Assembly: GCA_018136815.1 (NCBI GenBank)
Contig: CM030931.1
Location: 7,727,550 to 7,791,549, forward strand
Source: Isochrysis galbana
Taxonomy: Eukaryota; Haptophyta; Isochrysidales; Isochrysidaceae
DNA length: 64,000 nucleotides
Direction: 5' to 3'
Shown here: in pieces, positions 31,540-41,600 of the stretch
Position numbering within the stretch: the first letter of the stretch is position 1
Layout of the letters: the number at the start of each line of letters is the position of its first letter
Notes under the pieces: generated by a model
The model's input: the letters and a program-made list of their open reading frames with translations, nothing else
Told to the model about the DNA's origin: nothing
The model's database searches: none
Made by a program: the position numbers and the translations under genes

Positions 31540-31911
31540 TCACCCTACCATGAGCCCCCCCGCGAGCACCCCGAAGGAGAGGCCCAGGAGCACCCCGTAC
31601 GCGACGAGAACGGCGTCGCCTTGGCTCGGCATGAGAGCGCGCCCCGAGAGGGCCTGGTAGACGCCCACGCCGAGCACGGCGTAGCCCGTCCCCTTGTGCG
31701 CGACCCGCCACACGGCGCGGCGTGCGGTGCGGGCGCCGGGCGTGCCGCGCACGAGCGCGTTGAGCCGCTGCAGCAGGGCGAGGGCGAAGGCGACGATCCC
31801 GAGCGTGTGATGGGGGTGCGAGAAGTGGCGCCCTCGGGGCACCGACGCGACGGCGAGCGCGACGCCGGCGGCGGCCACCGCAAGGCCCGACCAAAAGTGC
31901 CGTACCGCCAC
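31540..31911 (-). pseudogene. Cytochrome b561-domain fragment
   Basis: The 123-codon frame has four hydrophobic helices. HFSHPHHTLGIVAFALALLQ and RAVWRVAHKGTGYAVLGVGV carry the two histidines and the R-x-x-W-x-x-x-H context typical of haem ligation in b561 proteins (transmembrane electron transfer, often fused to DOMON domains). The N-terminal helices and a true ATG are missing: the frame opens with GTG, and upstream sequence to 32110 is in another frame. A LINE fragment abuts the 3' side. It could be the last exon of a gene whose upstream exons I could not join, or a truncated copy. Confidence 0.5.
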
Positions 31912-32301
31912 ACCGTGTGTCGAGAAAAGGGGGGGGTGCAGTTATGGCGACGAGTGCTGTGAAGGACTTGAGTGCAATGACGAGGGAGTGTGTGAGACGC
32001 CATGCCGCGAGCCAGGGTCGGTGTGCCAAAATAACTCGGAGTGCTGTGGTGAATACACGTGTCGTAGTGGTACCTGCAGATCTGATGACTGATTGGTTAT
32101 CACGGAACAAAGTGAAAGGCGCTCACGGAAGCTTTTTTCGTTTCGTGCTCATAATGACACATAGAGACCTTGCCTTGTCTCTCCTTTACCATGGCTCTCC
32201 CACACCTGAGATGGGAGACCCAGGTATACACGAGTTCGAAGAGCACTGGCGAAGGATTCTCGCCCCTGAACCCGGTGTCCAAAAGTACGCGACCCGTGAC
32301 A

Positions 32302-32796
32302 ATGGCGGCGTGGGCTTTGTGCTTTGTCGCGTCCGTTGCACAGCGCGATGACGGTAGGCACTTGGTCGATGTACACGGCGAAGCCTCGCATCACGCGTTC
32401 GTGTGCAAGGACGTGTTTGTTGGCATCAGCCACCTCTGCCCATTGACTGTATTGTCAGGAGGGTACGACAGAGTGAACAAGCTCAATGAAGCAGGGAACT
32501 CTTTGCTCTTCTACATCGGCGACCTCAAGTACGTCTTCGTGGGCATCGAAGTGTTCGAATTTGAGGCCGTCGACGAGATCGTCGCATTCGTATCGCCTGT
32601 AGGAGCGAACGACTTTCCGTATCCCTACGCCATTGATAAGACCGGTAGGCATTACCTCATGCTCGAAAAGAAGCAGGGGTACATTGACCCGTACCACAGC
32701 TTTTACGACATCGAAAAGAAGTTCAAGCTGACACACGAGGAGTGCGGTATACATCCAATGCACTCATTGAAGACGATCCTTTCAAGACAAGTGTGA
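32302..32796 (+). CDS. Small predicted secreted protein, family unknown
   Basis: From the ATG at 32302 the frame encodes 164 residues beginning MAAWALCFVASVAQRDD, a good short signal peptide with a plausible cleavage after VAQ or nearby. The mature part has two Cys in KDVFVGISHLC, an aromatic-rich strand region (LLFYIGDLKYVFVGIEVFEF), and ends with YHSFYDIEKKFKLTHEECGI and HPMHSLKTIL. The composition is that of a folded soluble domain, and codon use is normal for the window. The frame is open further upstream (to 32170), but the internal ATG gives the signal peptide. A GT at 32790 might be a splice donor to a further exon. I do not recognise the family. Confidence 0.55.
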   Translation: MAAWALCFVASVAQRDDGRHLVDVHGEASHHAFVCKDVFVGISHLCPLTVLSGGYDRVNKLNEAGNSLLFYIGDLKYVFVGIEVFEFEAVDEIVAFVSPVGANDFPYPYAIDKTGRHYLMLEKKQGYIDPYHSFYDIEKKFKLTHEECGIHPMHSLKTILSRQV

Positions 32797-32943
32797 GGAG
32801 AGGTCCTGCATGCGGCTGCGCGGCGGCCACGTCATGCGTGACGAGGAGGCCGCTGGAATTTTCATCGAGGGGGGGGCACGCACTAGTAACCATGCATCCC
32901 CTTGCTCGCAGGAGCGCCCTCATGGTGAGCTCGGCCCGGTGTC

Positions 32944-33156
32944 CTAGGACCGAGCTTTTTTGTATTTGATGTTGCTGGGCCTTGTGGGTTCAATCTTTAC
33001 GGGAGCTGAACCCGAACCGATAAGCGGCCTTTTGTTTTCAATCTTTACTTGGGAAGCTGAACCCGAATCGACACCTTCTAACAATTCTTGGAGGTGGGGA
33101 ATTAATTCCAAATTGACATAAGTTTTGATTGTACCCAGCAGAACGTCACGACTCAT
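32944..33156 (-). CDS. Small ORF 2 of an AT-richer island
   Basis: The 70-residue frame starts MSRDVLLGTIKTYVNLELIP and ends with a Lys-rich, disordered tail containing two similar pieces (VKIENKRPLIGSGSA and PVKIEPTRPS). It starts only 15 bp after the stop of the neighbouring ORF on the same strand. No family is recognised. Codon use is clearly more AT-rich than in the surrounding genes. Confidence 0.4.
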   Translation of the reverse strand: MSRDVLLGTIKTYVNLELIPHLQELLEGVDSGSASQVKIENKRPLIGSGSAPVKIEPTRPSNIKYKKARS

Positions 33157-33171
33157 ATCGAGGATTGTTTT

Positions 33172-33468
33172 CTAAGTGAATTTATTGCTCAAGAGAGTGT
33201 GTCTAATATAAACCGATGTGAATGGTTTATCAATCTCGCAAATGGTGTGTAAGGTGTCTTCAATTTTCGTATTGTGCTTGAAAATGAATACATTGAATAA
33301 GAACTGACATTCTTCAGTGTACGTCAACAAACTTAGGTCGCCCCAGGAGCCCCCAACCGGCGGCGGCGGACTGATGCTGTCCAATGCTTCCGCTATAACC
33401 TGCATGGCAGTTTTAGAATTGGCATATGGAAAGAGAGGTGTGATGAATTTTTTAAAGTTCTCGTCCAT
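33172..33468 (-). CDS. Small ORF 1 of an AT-richer island
   Basis: The 98-residue frame begins MDENFKKFITPLFPYANSKT, has a PPPPVGGSWGDLSLLTY middle and ends FTSVYIRHTLLSNKFT. It is rich in Asn, Lys, Phe and Ile and lacks the Ala/Arg/Gly bias of host genes. The next ORF follows after 15 bp. A virus-derived or otherwise foreign origin is possible, but nothing in the sequence identifies a family. It could also be one gene split by a small intron. Confidence 0.4.
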   Translation of the reverse strand: MDENFKKFITPLFPYANSKTAMQVIAEALDSISPPPPVGGSWGDLSLLTYTEECQFLFNVFIFKHNTKIEDTLHTICEIDKPFTSVYIRHTLLSNKFT

Positions 33469-33600
33469 CTTTTTTTTTGATCCATTCCAATCGCTTCAGT
33501 ACTATATCAGCAGGCGCCCTTCCATGTGTAGACATGGTTGAGCACTGTGAGGTGGGTGTTTGCCTTTACTCAAATACTAGAAGATTTTTTTGTACCGGGA

Positions 33601-33898
33601 GCGTATTTGGAAACGAGGGGTACCAAACGAAGGCATACGACCTCGGGCGGGAATCACATTCCAGGAGCACTCCGGAGTCGAGGGGGCGGAGGGAGAGGTG
33701 GGGTCGACAAAGAGGGAGAGCAGGGGCGCAGGGACAGGGCGCAAGGGCAGGAGGGGTACCTGTGACGCGGCCGAGACTGGGGCCGCCCCCGCGCCTTCAC
33801 CCTCCCTCGCCCTCCCACCCCTAGGATTGGGACTCCCTCGTGGTGGCCTCGCATCGCGTATTTGGAAACGAGGGGTACCAAATGAAGGCAAACGACCT
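33601..33898. repeat. 43-bp direct repeats, 212 bp apart
   Basis: Sequences at 33601-33643 and 33856-33898 share 41 of 43 positions (gcgtatttggaaacgagggg, then taccaaa and on). The spacer is GC-rich. They may be subterminal repeats of a small element or a local duplication. Confidence 0.7.
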
Positions 33899-33989
33899 GG
33901 TCCCGTTAGGCGTCGGCGCTTTCCATCTGCTGTTTTCTGCAATGTAAGGCTAGGGCTGACCATTAACAGGCAAAATTTTTGGAAACCCA

Positions 33990-34120
33990 TTAGTAGTTTA
34001 TCAAGGTCAGTACATTAACAGGTTGAGTTTTTCTCTGGGTGTTAACAGGTTGTTTTAGGGGTGTTACAATACCTTGTTAGTGGCCATTAACCATTAACAG
34101 GTTAAACCCATTACAAGCTG
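33990..34120. repeat. Clustered cattaacaggtt repeats
   Basis: The unit ttaacaggtt or a close variant occurs four to five times within about 140 bp. No coding content. The same unit recurs near 63340. Confidence 0.5.
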
Positions 34121-34516
34121 TTACTGTTACCCCAACGTTGGAATACATGTTTGGGGGGGGTTCCCTTCCTTCCTCCCTCCCCTCCCCCGCGCCCCCCGAC
34201 GCCGGTTGCGACGCCCGCTCGCACTGGGCTCCGCGCCCGCAACAAAACGCCTTGCGTGTCGCGTGTCGCGCACACGCAGCTGCGGCTTGAGATACGGCAA
34301 AGCTCCGAGCTGCGCGACGAGCTCGCGGACCGAGACGTCGCCATGGCGGCGCTGGAGCGGAGCCAGCAGCAGGCGGCGCGGCGGGAGGCCCTTTCCCCTT
34401 CCTGCGCTTCTCGCCTCTCGCCTTCTCTCTTCTCTCGTCTCCTCGTATAATTGGAGTAGTGTCAGGAGCGGTAGAACTTAAAGAGTGCAGACGCTTGTGT
34501 GTGTGGCTCGCTCGCG

Positions 34517-36287
34517 ATGGCGGCCGCGCGCCTCGTGCTGCTTACGCTCGCTGCGGGCGCGTGGGCTAAGGAGGGGTGGAATGCGCCATTCGGCCTCGAG
34601 CCCGGGCAGACCTTCGTCGGTCACTACACCTGCGGCTCGACCGCCTGGCTCTTCCTTACGATAGAGGCCGCCTCGACTGAGCGGGTTGATGCTGCATTCC
34701 ACTTCCTGTACCCAGGATCGACACAGAGCGGCGTCTTCGAGCTGCACGGCACGTTCATTCATGGGGGGCGCGTCCTCAAGATGGTGAGTCCCCGCCACGC
34801 TCGCGCGCTTGCTCCCACGCACGCTCTCAGCGCTATCTTTTGCATGGATGGCCCCGTTGTGGCTACTGCCATCGCAGGTGCCAGGCGCTTGGATTCGCCC
34901 ACCGCCTAAGCGCGTGATGCCAATTGGGCTCGCTGGCATCGTCTACGGCCCTGTGTCTGAGAATGAGCACGAGACAGATGGTGTCGGAGCCTCCTGGTCT
35001 GAATCAGCCGCGCGCCCCTTGGTGCCACAGCGCTTCAAGGGTGAGGTGCTTCATTCGGGCTGCCTCGGCTTTGACCTGAACCTCACGAGAACACCGCCTC
35101 TGGGCGTGCCCCTTTTTGCTACTCCAATGACGGCTGGCAGCGGCGCGGCCCTATCGGCTGCTGTTGCCTCGCCCGAAACGCGAGCTGTCGGCGGGGCGAG
35201 GGCCGCCTCCCTTTTGGCGAGGACCCGCGTCCTCGAGCTCGTGGATCACATCAACCGCCTAGCCGCGAAGGTGAAGGCACATCTTCAGGGCGAGATGACA
35301 GGGACCTCGCCAGCCACGCAGCAGCTGTTGAACTTGGAGCGCGCAGCGGGTGCTGCACAGCTCGGGTTATCGTCAGCTGGAGAAGCTTATCCTTCATTGG
35401 ACGGCAGGAGCTCGCCGGCAGGAGCCCCCGCGGCAGCTTCACTTGGTATTGGAGGACGTGCTTTGGGTCTCACGTCCATCGACGAGACGGCGTCGCCAAC
35501 GCAGCTAGAGTCTAGGCTGCTCGCAAGCTTACGTAGATCTGACTTCGAGGGGGCGTACTCTGCGTGGGTTGCTCTCAGACAGATGGACGCTTTGGGTGTC
35601 GCCTACGCGCCGGGTGGTAGGGAAGGTCTCAGTAGAGGGCATGATGTTGGTACCCCAAGCTCAAGGGAGAAGACAATAAGTGTCACATCGCATGCCCTGC
35701 GCTCCGCGGTGACGCTACTCGCTGATCTCGCAGCTGCAGCCTTCGACACCATGGCCAAGCATGATGCGGGCTCTTACGGTGTTCGCGCCCATCCGTCATC
35801 TGGCACTTCTACCTCTACCTCTCCTGCCGCAATCATCACCGGTCTTTCTGTCTTTTGCGGTTCCGTTCCCGACACATGCGCACCAATCGCGGCACTCCTG
35901 TCCGATCCATCCGCATCTGCAGCAGCCTCCACCGCCTTATCTTTGGGCCTCTCCCGGTCTGGCAGCTTGGTTGCAGACGAGCTTCTGCGTCGAGCCTCGA
36001 ACGAGGCTGGGGAGGTGCTCGTATCGGGGCTATCTACAAAGGCATCCGCGGTCGCGGAAATGACGGCACGGATCGACTCGGCTCTCGCTCTGGCTCACAA
36101 GGCTACGGCGATCGAGCCGTCGTGGGCGGCACCAATCGCCCTTGAAGCACGGGTGCACGAAGCCCGCGGTGACTATGCTGCGTGCATCACAGCTGCCGAC
36201 GAAGCCCTGCGACGGAATCCGCACGACGAACCATCTCGAAGGGTGCGTAGAGCGTGTAAAGGAGAGGTGGAACGAGGGACTTCGTAG
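34517..36287 (+). CDS. Secreted/lumenal protein with C-terminal TPR
   Basis: Exons 34517-34783 and 34878-36287 join through a 94-bp phase-0 GT-AG intron to give 558 residues. MAARLVLL-type N-terminal sequence ending LAAGAWA is a signal peptide. Residues about 18-150 form a beta-rich domain (GQTFVGHYTCGSTAWLFLTI, VFELHGTFIHGGRVLKM, joined to VPGAWIRPPPKRVMPIGLAG, then HSGCLGFDLNL) with paired Cys, whose family I do not know. A long Ala/Ser-rich linker follows. The last 60 residues (SALALAHKATAIEPSWAAPI, then DYAACITAADEALRRNP) form at least one and a half TPR helices. The intron junction restores an uninterrupted beta-domain, which supports the model. Confidence 0.65.
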
Positions 36288-37123
36288 GCGCGGTATGTAG
36301 GATGAAATGTCTTGGGATGTACAATCCAACAGGTAGGGTGAAATGAGCGCACGCAATGAGCGCACGCAACCCGTTTACATTGCGTGAGTCATAGATACTT
36401 TGTTGATTGGACGCACATGCCTTGACAACCACTACGCCACTACTCCTACAACCTACTATTGAAAAATCTCAAAAAACTAGCCGCTACTTGCACAGCGCGA
36501 GGCAGATTGCTGGTGCTACTCCTAACTACCCTCCCTTTCCTAACACCACACCCATCCCCACCTCCCGTTTCCTTCTCTGGATGACCGGGGGAGGGGAGGC
36601 CGCGCGCGCTGCGCGCTGCTTCGACCAGGGGCATGAGATAGAGGACAGAGGGGGTAAGAGCGAGTGGTGTCCCTGTCCCTGTTCGGGTGTCCGTTCCGCC
36701 CCCTCGGCGGCGGGTAATCAGTACGAATCTTCGTCTTTGTCCGAGTGAGTTATGTTATGTTTCTGATGCCTAGTTCGGTCGCTACGTGCGCCAGGGCGTC
36801 CGAGATGTCCAAGCTGAAGTCTTTGTCGACGGTGTATCATAAGGACCCTCGTTCACTTCCCAACTAAAGAACTAAAGTACTCTCTGCTCTCTCTAGATAG
36901 ATTTGTGGTATGAGAGATACGGATGAGCTTTGGCGCGCACGCTTCCCCCCCCCCCCCCCCCCCCCCCCCCCTCTGCCCCAAGCCCCAAGCCCCCCCCCGC
37001 CCTCCCCCTTCCCCAATTCCTCCCTAGATCCCTTCTCCTCTTCCGTCTCTCTGCTCTCCCCTGCTCCTCTTCCGCCGCCTATCCTCCGCGCTATTCCGCT
37101 CTCTCACCGAGGGCGGCGGCGCA
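36288..37123. other. Intergenic, poly-C near the downstream gene
   Basis: No gene is supported. A poly-C tract at about 36946-36970 and a pyrimidine-rich region run up to the kinase-aldolase start and are likely its promoter or 5' UTR. Confidence 0.4.
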
Positions 37124-39630
37124 ATGGTCGGGCCGAGGGGCCTAGGGCTGCCTCCACTGGTGCGATGGCCCCGCGCGCGGTGGACAGCACCAGCCAGCCT
37201 GAGCTGCCGGCTGAGCAGCGCGCGCTTGGCTGGCTTACCATCGCTTCTCACCTTCGGTGAGCCACTCTTTACTTTTCGGAAGCTCCCTTCCGCGCTGTAC
37301 CGCGAGGGGAGCGCTCTGCCACCGCTTGCGCCGGGGGCCACGCCTCTGCTCCGAGCCATCGGCGGCGCTGAGCTCAACACGGCCATTGCTGTCGCCAATC
37401 TGACCGGTCAACCGGGTGCCGTCGCGTACGTATCTGTGCTGCCTCATGGAGCTCTTGGCGATGAGGTCGTGCGCACCGCCAACTCGGCGGGCGTGTCGAC
37501 GTCGGCATTACATCGATCGCAGAGCTGTGACGTGCTTGGTACTCTACATGTGGTCGATGCTGACGGCGGCGGCCCACGGCCCCTGTACCAGCGCCACAGC
37601 TCGGCATTCTGTACTACAGTCAACGCATCCACGCATGACTGGGCAACTTTGCTGAAAGGGCCGCGCTGGCTGCATCTGACGGGAATCACACCGGCTCTTG
37701 GAAGCGGGCCTCGAGCTGCCTGGGATAGTGCATTGTCGACTGCTGCAGAATCGATCTTGCGCGCGAAGGCGTTGGGGATCTTACCACTTCGCGTATCGCT
37801 CGACCTGAACCACCGTCCGGCTCTTGGCTCACTCGAGGACCTATGGGAAGCTGTGATTCCTCACTTGAAGACGCTCACGATGCTTGTCGTCTCAGAAGAC
37901 AACTTGCGCGCACTTGCTGAACGCGAGGGGGTCGAGCTGCATTCCACAGATGCGCTCTCCAGCCATCCTGATCCAATCGCGCTATTGGCGCGGATGCGTG
38001 AAAAGTGGAACGTGCCCTTGCTTGCATGCTGCTTCAAGAGGCCATTGAGCTCGGAATCCCCCGCCACGACGAGCACGGCAGAATTCGCGGCTGATGTGCC
38101 TTTGGCCCAGGGCCATCCGTACTCGCCATGGGTGCAGCGCGTGAAGGACACGACTCAGGGCGGGGCCGGAGTCCGACGCTGGTCGGCCATTGCGTTCCCA
38201 GGCGGTGTCGCAGGCACAGCAGCAATTCCGACGGAGCACTCGCCTGTCGAAGCGCTTGGAGGCGGAGATGCGTGGATTGCGGGTTTCATTCATGCGGCGC
38301 TCAATGAGCCTTCTGTTGAAGCAGCTGTGCAGGCGGTCGTCTTGGATGCAGACAAGGCTTCGCGCAGTGCAAGCCCATCGGACTGCACGCCGGGCACCAA
38401 TTTCAGCGACTTAGCCAATGACGCAACTTGGGAACCGGATGATTTCTCGTCTCCCTTCAGCTTGCTAGGAGCTCAGGCACTTGATGTGGCATCATCGCTG
38501 CAGATGGGCGCACGACGCGGCGATCTTCTCGCAGGGTTGCAGATGGCCTCGCTGGGTGATTTGTCAGGCGTGGGGGCAGAAACCCTTAGTGCGGCCGAAG
38601 CCGCGTGGGTCGGGGTCCCTGCTCGACTGGGTGCGGGTTTCCCCACGCCCGCTGCGAGAGCGGAGGCAATGGCTCGTTTGGCAGTTGACAAGGCGAGAAT
38701 AGCGGAACAAGCTGCAGCTGGCACTTGGGCGGCCATGGTTGAAGCCACGTCGGATGTGGCCGGAGCGTCCGCGGCGGCAGCAGCTGCCACGGAGGCAGCG
38801 ATGCTCGTGCGAGTCCGAACGCGTGCGGAAGATGAGATCTTCCAAAGGCTGCAAGAATGCGGCGTTGTGCCAGTTGTAACAATCGATCAGGCAGAGCAAG
38901 CGGTGAGGCAATCGCGGATTAGCCCTAGTTACGTTGCACGAGCCACCTTACCCCAAGAGCAGCGCAATACCTGCGGACTGAAGAACCGCTTACGTGTGTA
39001 CTGGAGCCCATCACTCGATCACTGGTTCATCCACGCCTCGTTTGCTCCTCATGCTTGCAGATCCCCGTCGCGCACGCCTTGCTCGCCGGTGGCATTGACG
39101 CAATGGAGCTCGTTCTCCGCACTCCTGCAGCCGAACAAGGACTTGCACTTGTCTCTGCCAATGTTCCCTCCATGCTCGTCGGCGCTGGGACCGTCCTCTC
39201 AGCAGCCCAGGCTGAACGGGCAAGCGCAGCCGGTGCGAGGTTTCTGGTATCGCCGGGAACGAGCGCCCCTGTGGTGCGCTACGCTTCGAATGCACAACTA
39301 CCGATCATACCCGGCGTAGCGACTGCGACGGAAGTCGAAACGGCGCTCGCGCTCGGCCTAACGTACCTAAAATTCTTTCCGGCCGTGCCTATGGGTGGGC
39401 TAGCGATGATCAAGGCCCTCTCTGCTCCATTTTCACACGTGCGCTGGATGCCGACGGGAGGCATCTCGCCAACCAACCTCGCGGATTTTTTGATGCATAA
39501 GCAAGTCTTTGCCGCTGGTGGGACATGGATAGTACCCAAGGACGCCCTTGCCACGCGAGACTATGCGCGAATAGAGACTCTCGCCACTGAGGCATCGCGC
39601 GTGGCCATGAAACACAAGCAGAAAGGATAG
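37124..39630 (+). CDS. Fusion of 2-keto-3-deoxygluconate kinase (PfkB) and KDPG aldolase
   Basis: Exons 37124-38902 and 39061-39630 join in phase 0 across a 158-bp intron to 782 residues. An Arg-rich N-terminus of about 40 residues may be an organelle presequence. The kinase domain starts LLTFGEPLFTF, has AIGGAELNTAIAVANLTG and ends with EALGGGDAWIAGFIHAALN, the PfkB signature with the catalytic Asp. An acidic insertion then GDLLAGLQMASLGD complete the kinase. The aldolase begins LQECGVVPVVTIDQAEQA and continues over the intron with IPVAHALLAGGIDAMELVLR (Glu and Arg of the active site), VGAGTVLSAAQA, FLVSPGT, IIPGVATATEVETA, LGLTYLKFFPA (Schiff-base Lys) and MPTGGI. Together they convert KDG to KDPG and then to pyruvate plus glyceraldehyde-3-phosphate. 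Confidence 0.88.
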
Positions 39631-39924
39631 CGGCTCTCATCTCTCACCCCTTCATCTCTCTCGCCAATCTCGACCCTCGTTCGTACGACATCTTTCAGAC
39701 AAGTGGTTGGGACACACTTGAGACAAGTCACGGGTGTGGCGAGCCAGAATACGCGAGATAGAGGCGAAGGTTGAGGAGGTAGAGCCCGTAGGTCGTAGGC
39801 TTGGCGGGGATACTATATTCATGTTCCCATTACTAGTTACCAGCTTTGCGGGTCGATGTTCGAGTGTAGCCCAAGCTATGCACTGATTTGCCCATAGGAT
39901 AGGGCTGACGGCTTCAACTAAGAT

Positions 39925-40100
39925 TATACTTGGTACTTGGTTCACTCATGGGGGGCACGAGCTCCCCCCCCCTCACCACTCCCCCCCCCCCCCCCCACTG
40001 TGGGGAAGGAACCTTTTGATATTCTTACCGCACTCGCGGCGAATGGAACCACTACCTACTACACGTAGTACGTAGCATACTTTCTACTTTCTACACCCCC
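39925..40100. repeat. Palindromic head joined to an inverted element tail
   Basis: 39927-39990 is a plus-strand head (tatacttggtacttggttca, catgg, G6-CACGAG-C hairpin). 40010-40098 is, on the minus strand, the 3' tail seen at 3526-3617 (ccgcgagtgcggtaagaata, then aaaagg). A 5' end facing an inverted 3' end points to a rearranged or twin-primed insertion. Confidence 0.6.
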
Positions 40101-40104
40101 ACTC

Positions 40105-40640
40105 CAGCGTCATGTCGCGCGACCGCGGCGATCACTCCGGATACAGATCGCAACGAGATATCCTTGCGACGGAAGAAATCTTGCCGTTGAGCGTGAACCT
40201 TCTAGACGCTTCTAACGAACAACCCTGAGTAGCAACCAAGGGGGAAACACCAAAGGGGCCAAAGGCTTGCGCCGCAACTTGCATCAAGGAGAAAGATTCC
40301 CTCACCTAAGAAGCGAACCTACACTGATCTCCAAGGGCAAGGGGACATGGCAAATTATACCTCAAATCTCGAGTGGATAGAGCAACCGACTCGCTCGCCA
40401 AAAACCTTGACCGAGAACCGAGAAGAAAGAAGCAAGGACCTACAAGCCAAGGGTAGCGGACCTAGGGAATGTGAATGTGAGAGGAAATTTCCGCACGCCA
40501 ACGCGAACGCCAAACGCGGGGAGACAACCAACGAAACCCTGACCAGGCCAAGCAGAACCTATGGAGAACAGGTCTGGACGACAACGAAAGTTAGCAAGTC
40601 CCAAGAAAGAACCGGAACCCAACGAGAAACGACAAGCCTT
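40105..40640 (-). mobile_element. Copia-like LTR fragment, minus orientation
   Basis: 40110-40322, reversed, matches 51626-51840: gtaggttcgcttcttagg, then tcgttagaagcgtctagaag and gcggtcgcgcgacatgac. Upstream sequence on the element strand (40323-40640) differs from the plus copy. No pol sequence is attached. It is interrupted at 40650 by the 917-bp element. Confidence 0.6.
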
Positions 40641-40666
40641 GCAAGAAGCTAAACAAGCCTCCTCAA

Positions 40667-41583
40667 TCAACCTACTTTTATAAGTGGGGGTCAATGGGGG
40701 CCTCGCGCCCCCCTCTCTCCATCGCGGACACCCCCCGGGGTGGGCCCGTACATTCAACCCCAGCCCCTGCCCTTTGGCAGGGGCAGGGCACTCATCAATT
40801 CAGCCCAGACCCCTAGTGGGCGCGGGCCGCGAGCCGCTCTCCCAGGCCCGCATGGGCCTGCTCTCGTACTGACCCCCCCCCCCATCCCTGGTCGCCAGGC
40901 AGACAGGGGCCTCAGGGAGGCACCCAAGGCCAGCGAGGCGAGCGAGGGAGAGGCAGGGGGGGCCAGGGGCTGAGCCCCAGCCTCCACTGCCCCCTGAGCT
41001 GCCCCTGCTGGCCCTCTGGGCGCCCCTGAAGGACCTCTGAGAGCAGGCCATGGCGCGCCGCATGGCGACGCGCCGCAGGGACCGGGGCGGAAGAGAATGG
41101 AACGAGGGAGAGGGGGGATTTGCACCCCCCCGATGGAGTGTGGTGAGAAACGAGCCCCGTTTGCGTTAGCAAACGGGCGAAGGGGGGCGGCTGGCGACAG
41201 GAGAGGCGAGAAGAAGGGAGTGGCTCAAGACGTCCCTGTGGCAGGTATCGGGGGGCGCAGTCATTTATTTCTTCGAGGACCGCTCGCGGCGCGAGCTGTA
41301 AGGGCCGCTCTCCTTTTTTGACGAGAGGTCCTCCCCCCCCCCGGTGCTTTTTCCCGGAGAGTCGGTCGGCGTCGTTCGGTCCGCCTCAATGGGTTCTCCC
41401 TCATTTTAACTTGTGGGGAGTTAGAATGGGGGCCGGGGGCCTGCGAGGGGGGAGATGTGGAAGGGTGCATAGGAGTATGTATCTGTGACAACAGCACGCG
41501 CCAAGGTGTACGGGCAGGTGCGCTGAGGGCTGTCGTGTTAGTGCCGGGCTAGTGAGAGTAGTGGTACTAATGCTCAGAAAAAT
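40667..41583 (+). mobile_element. 917-bp non-autonomous element with 17-bp TSD
   Basis: The perfect repeat taaacaagcctcctcaa at 40650-40666 and 41584-41600 defines the insertion. The element opens with a degenerate palindromic head (ctacttttataagtgg, then tcaatgg and a G5-CCTCGCG-C6 hairpin). It continues with the ggccaggggctgagccccag block and ends gtagtggtactaatgctcag plus an A-rich end. Related copies lie at 21172-21883 (minus, truncated) and from 63568 to the window end. Long target duplications without terminal inverted repeats indicate target-primed retrotransposition. No conserved protein is evident. Confidence 0.75.
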
Positions 41584-41600
41584 TAAACAAGCCTCCTCAA

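Noticed and set aside
31490-32110. 206-codon frame over the cytochrome b561 region
   Set aside because: It is an Arg-rich shadow in another frame of the same strand; the b561 motifs are in the frame at 31540-31911.
40740-40973. Frame conserved between 40740-40973 and 63561-63872 (ending EAGGARG)
   Set aside because: Similarity is explained by DNA identity of the 917-bp element copies; synonymous versus other change cannot be judged by eye.
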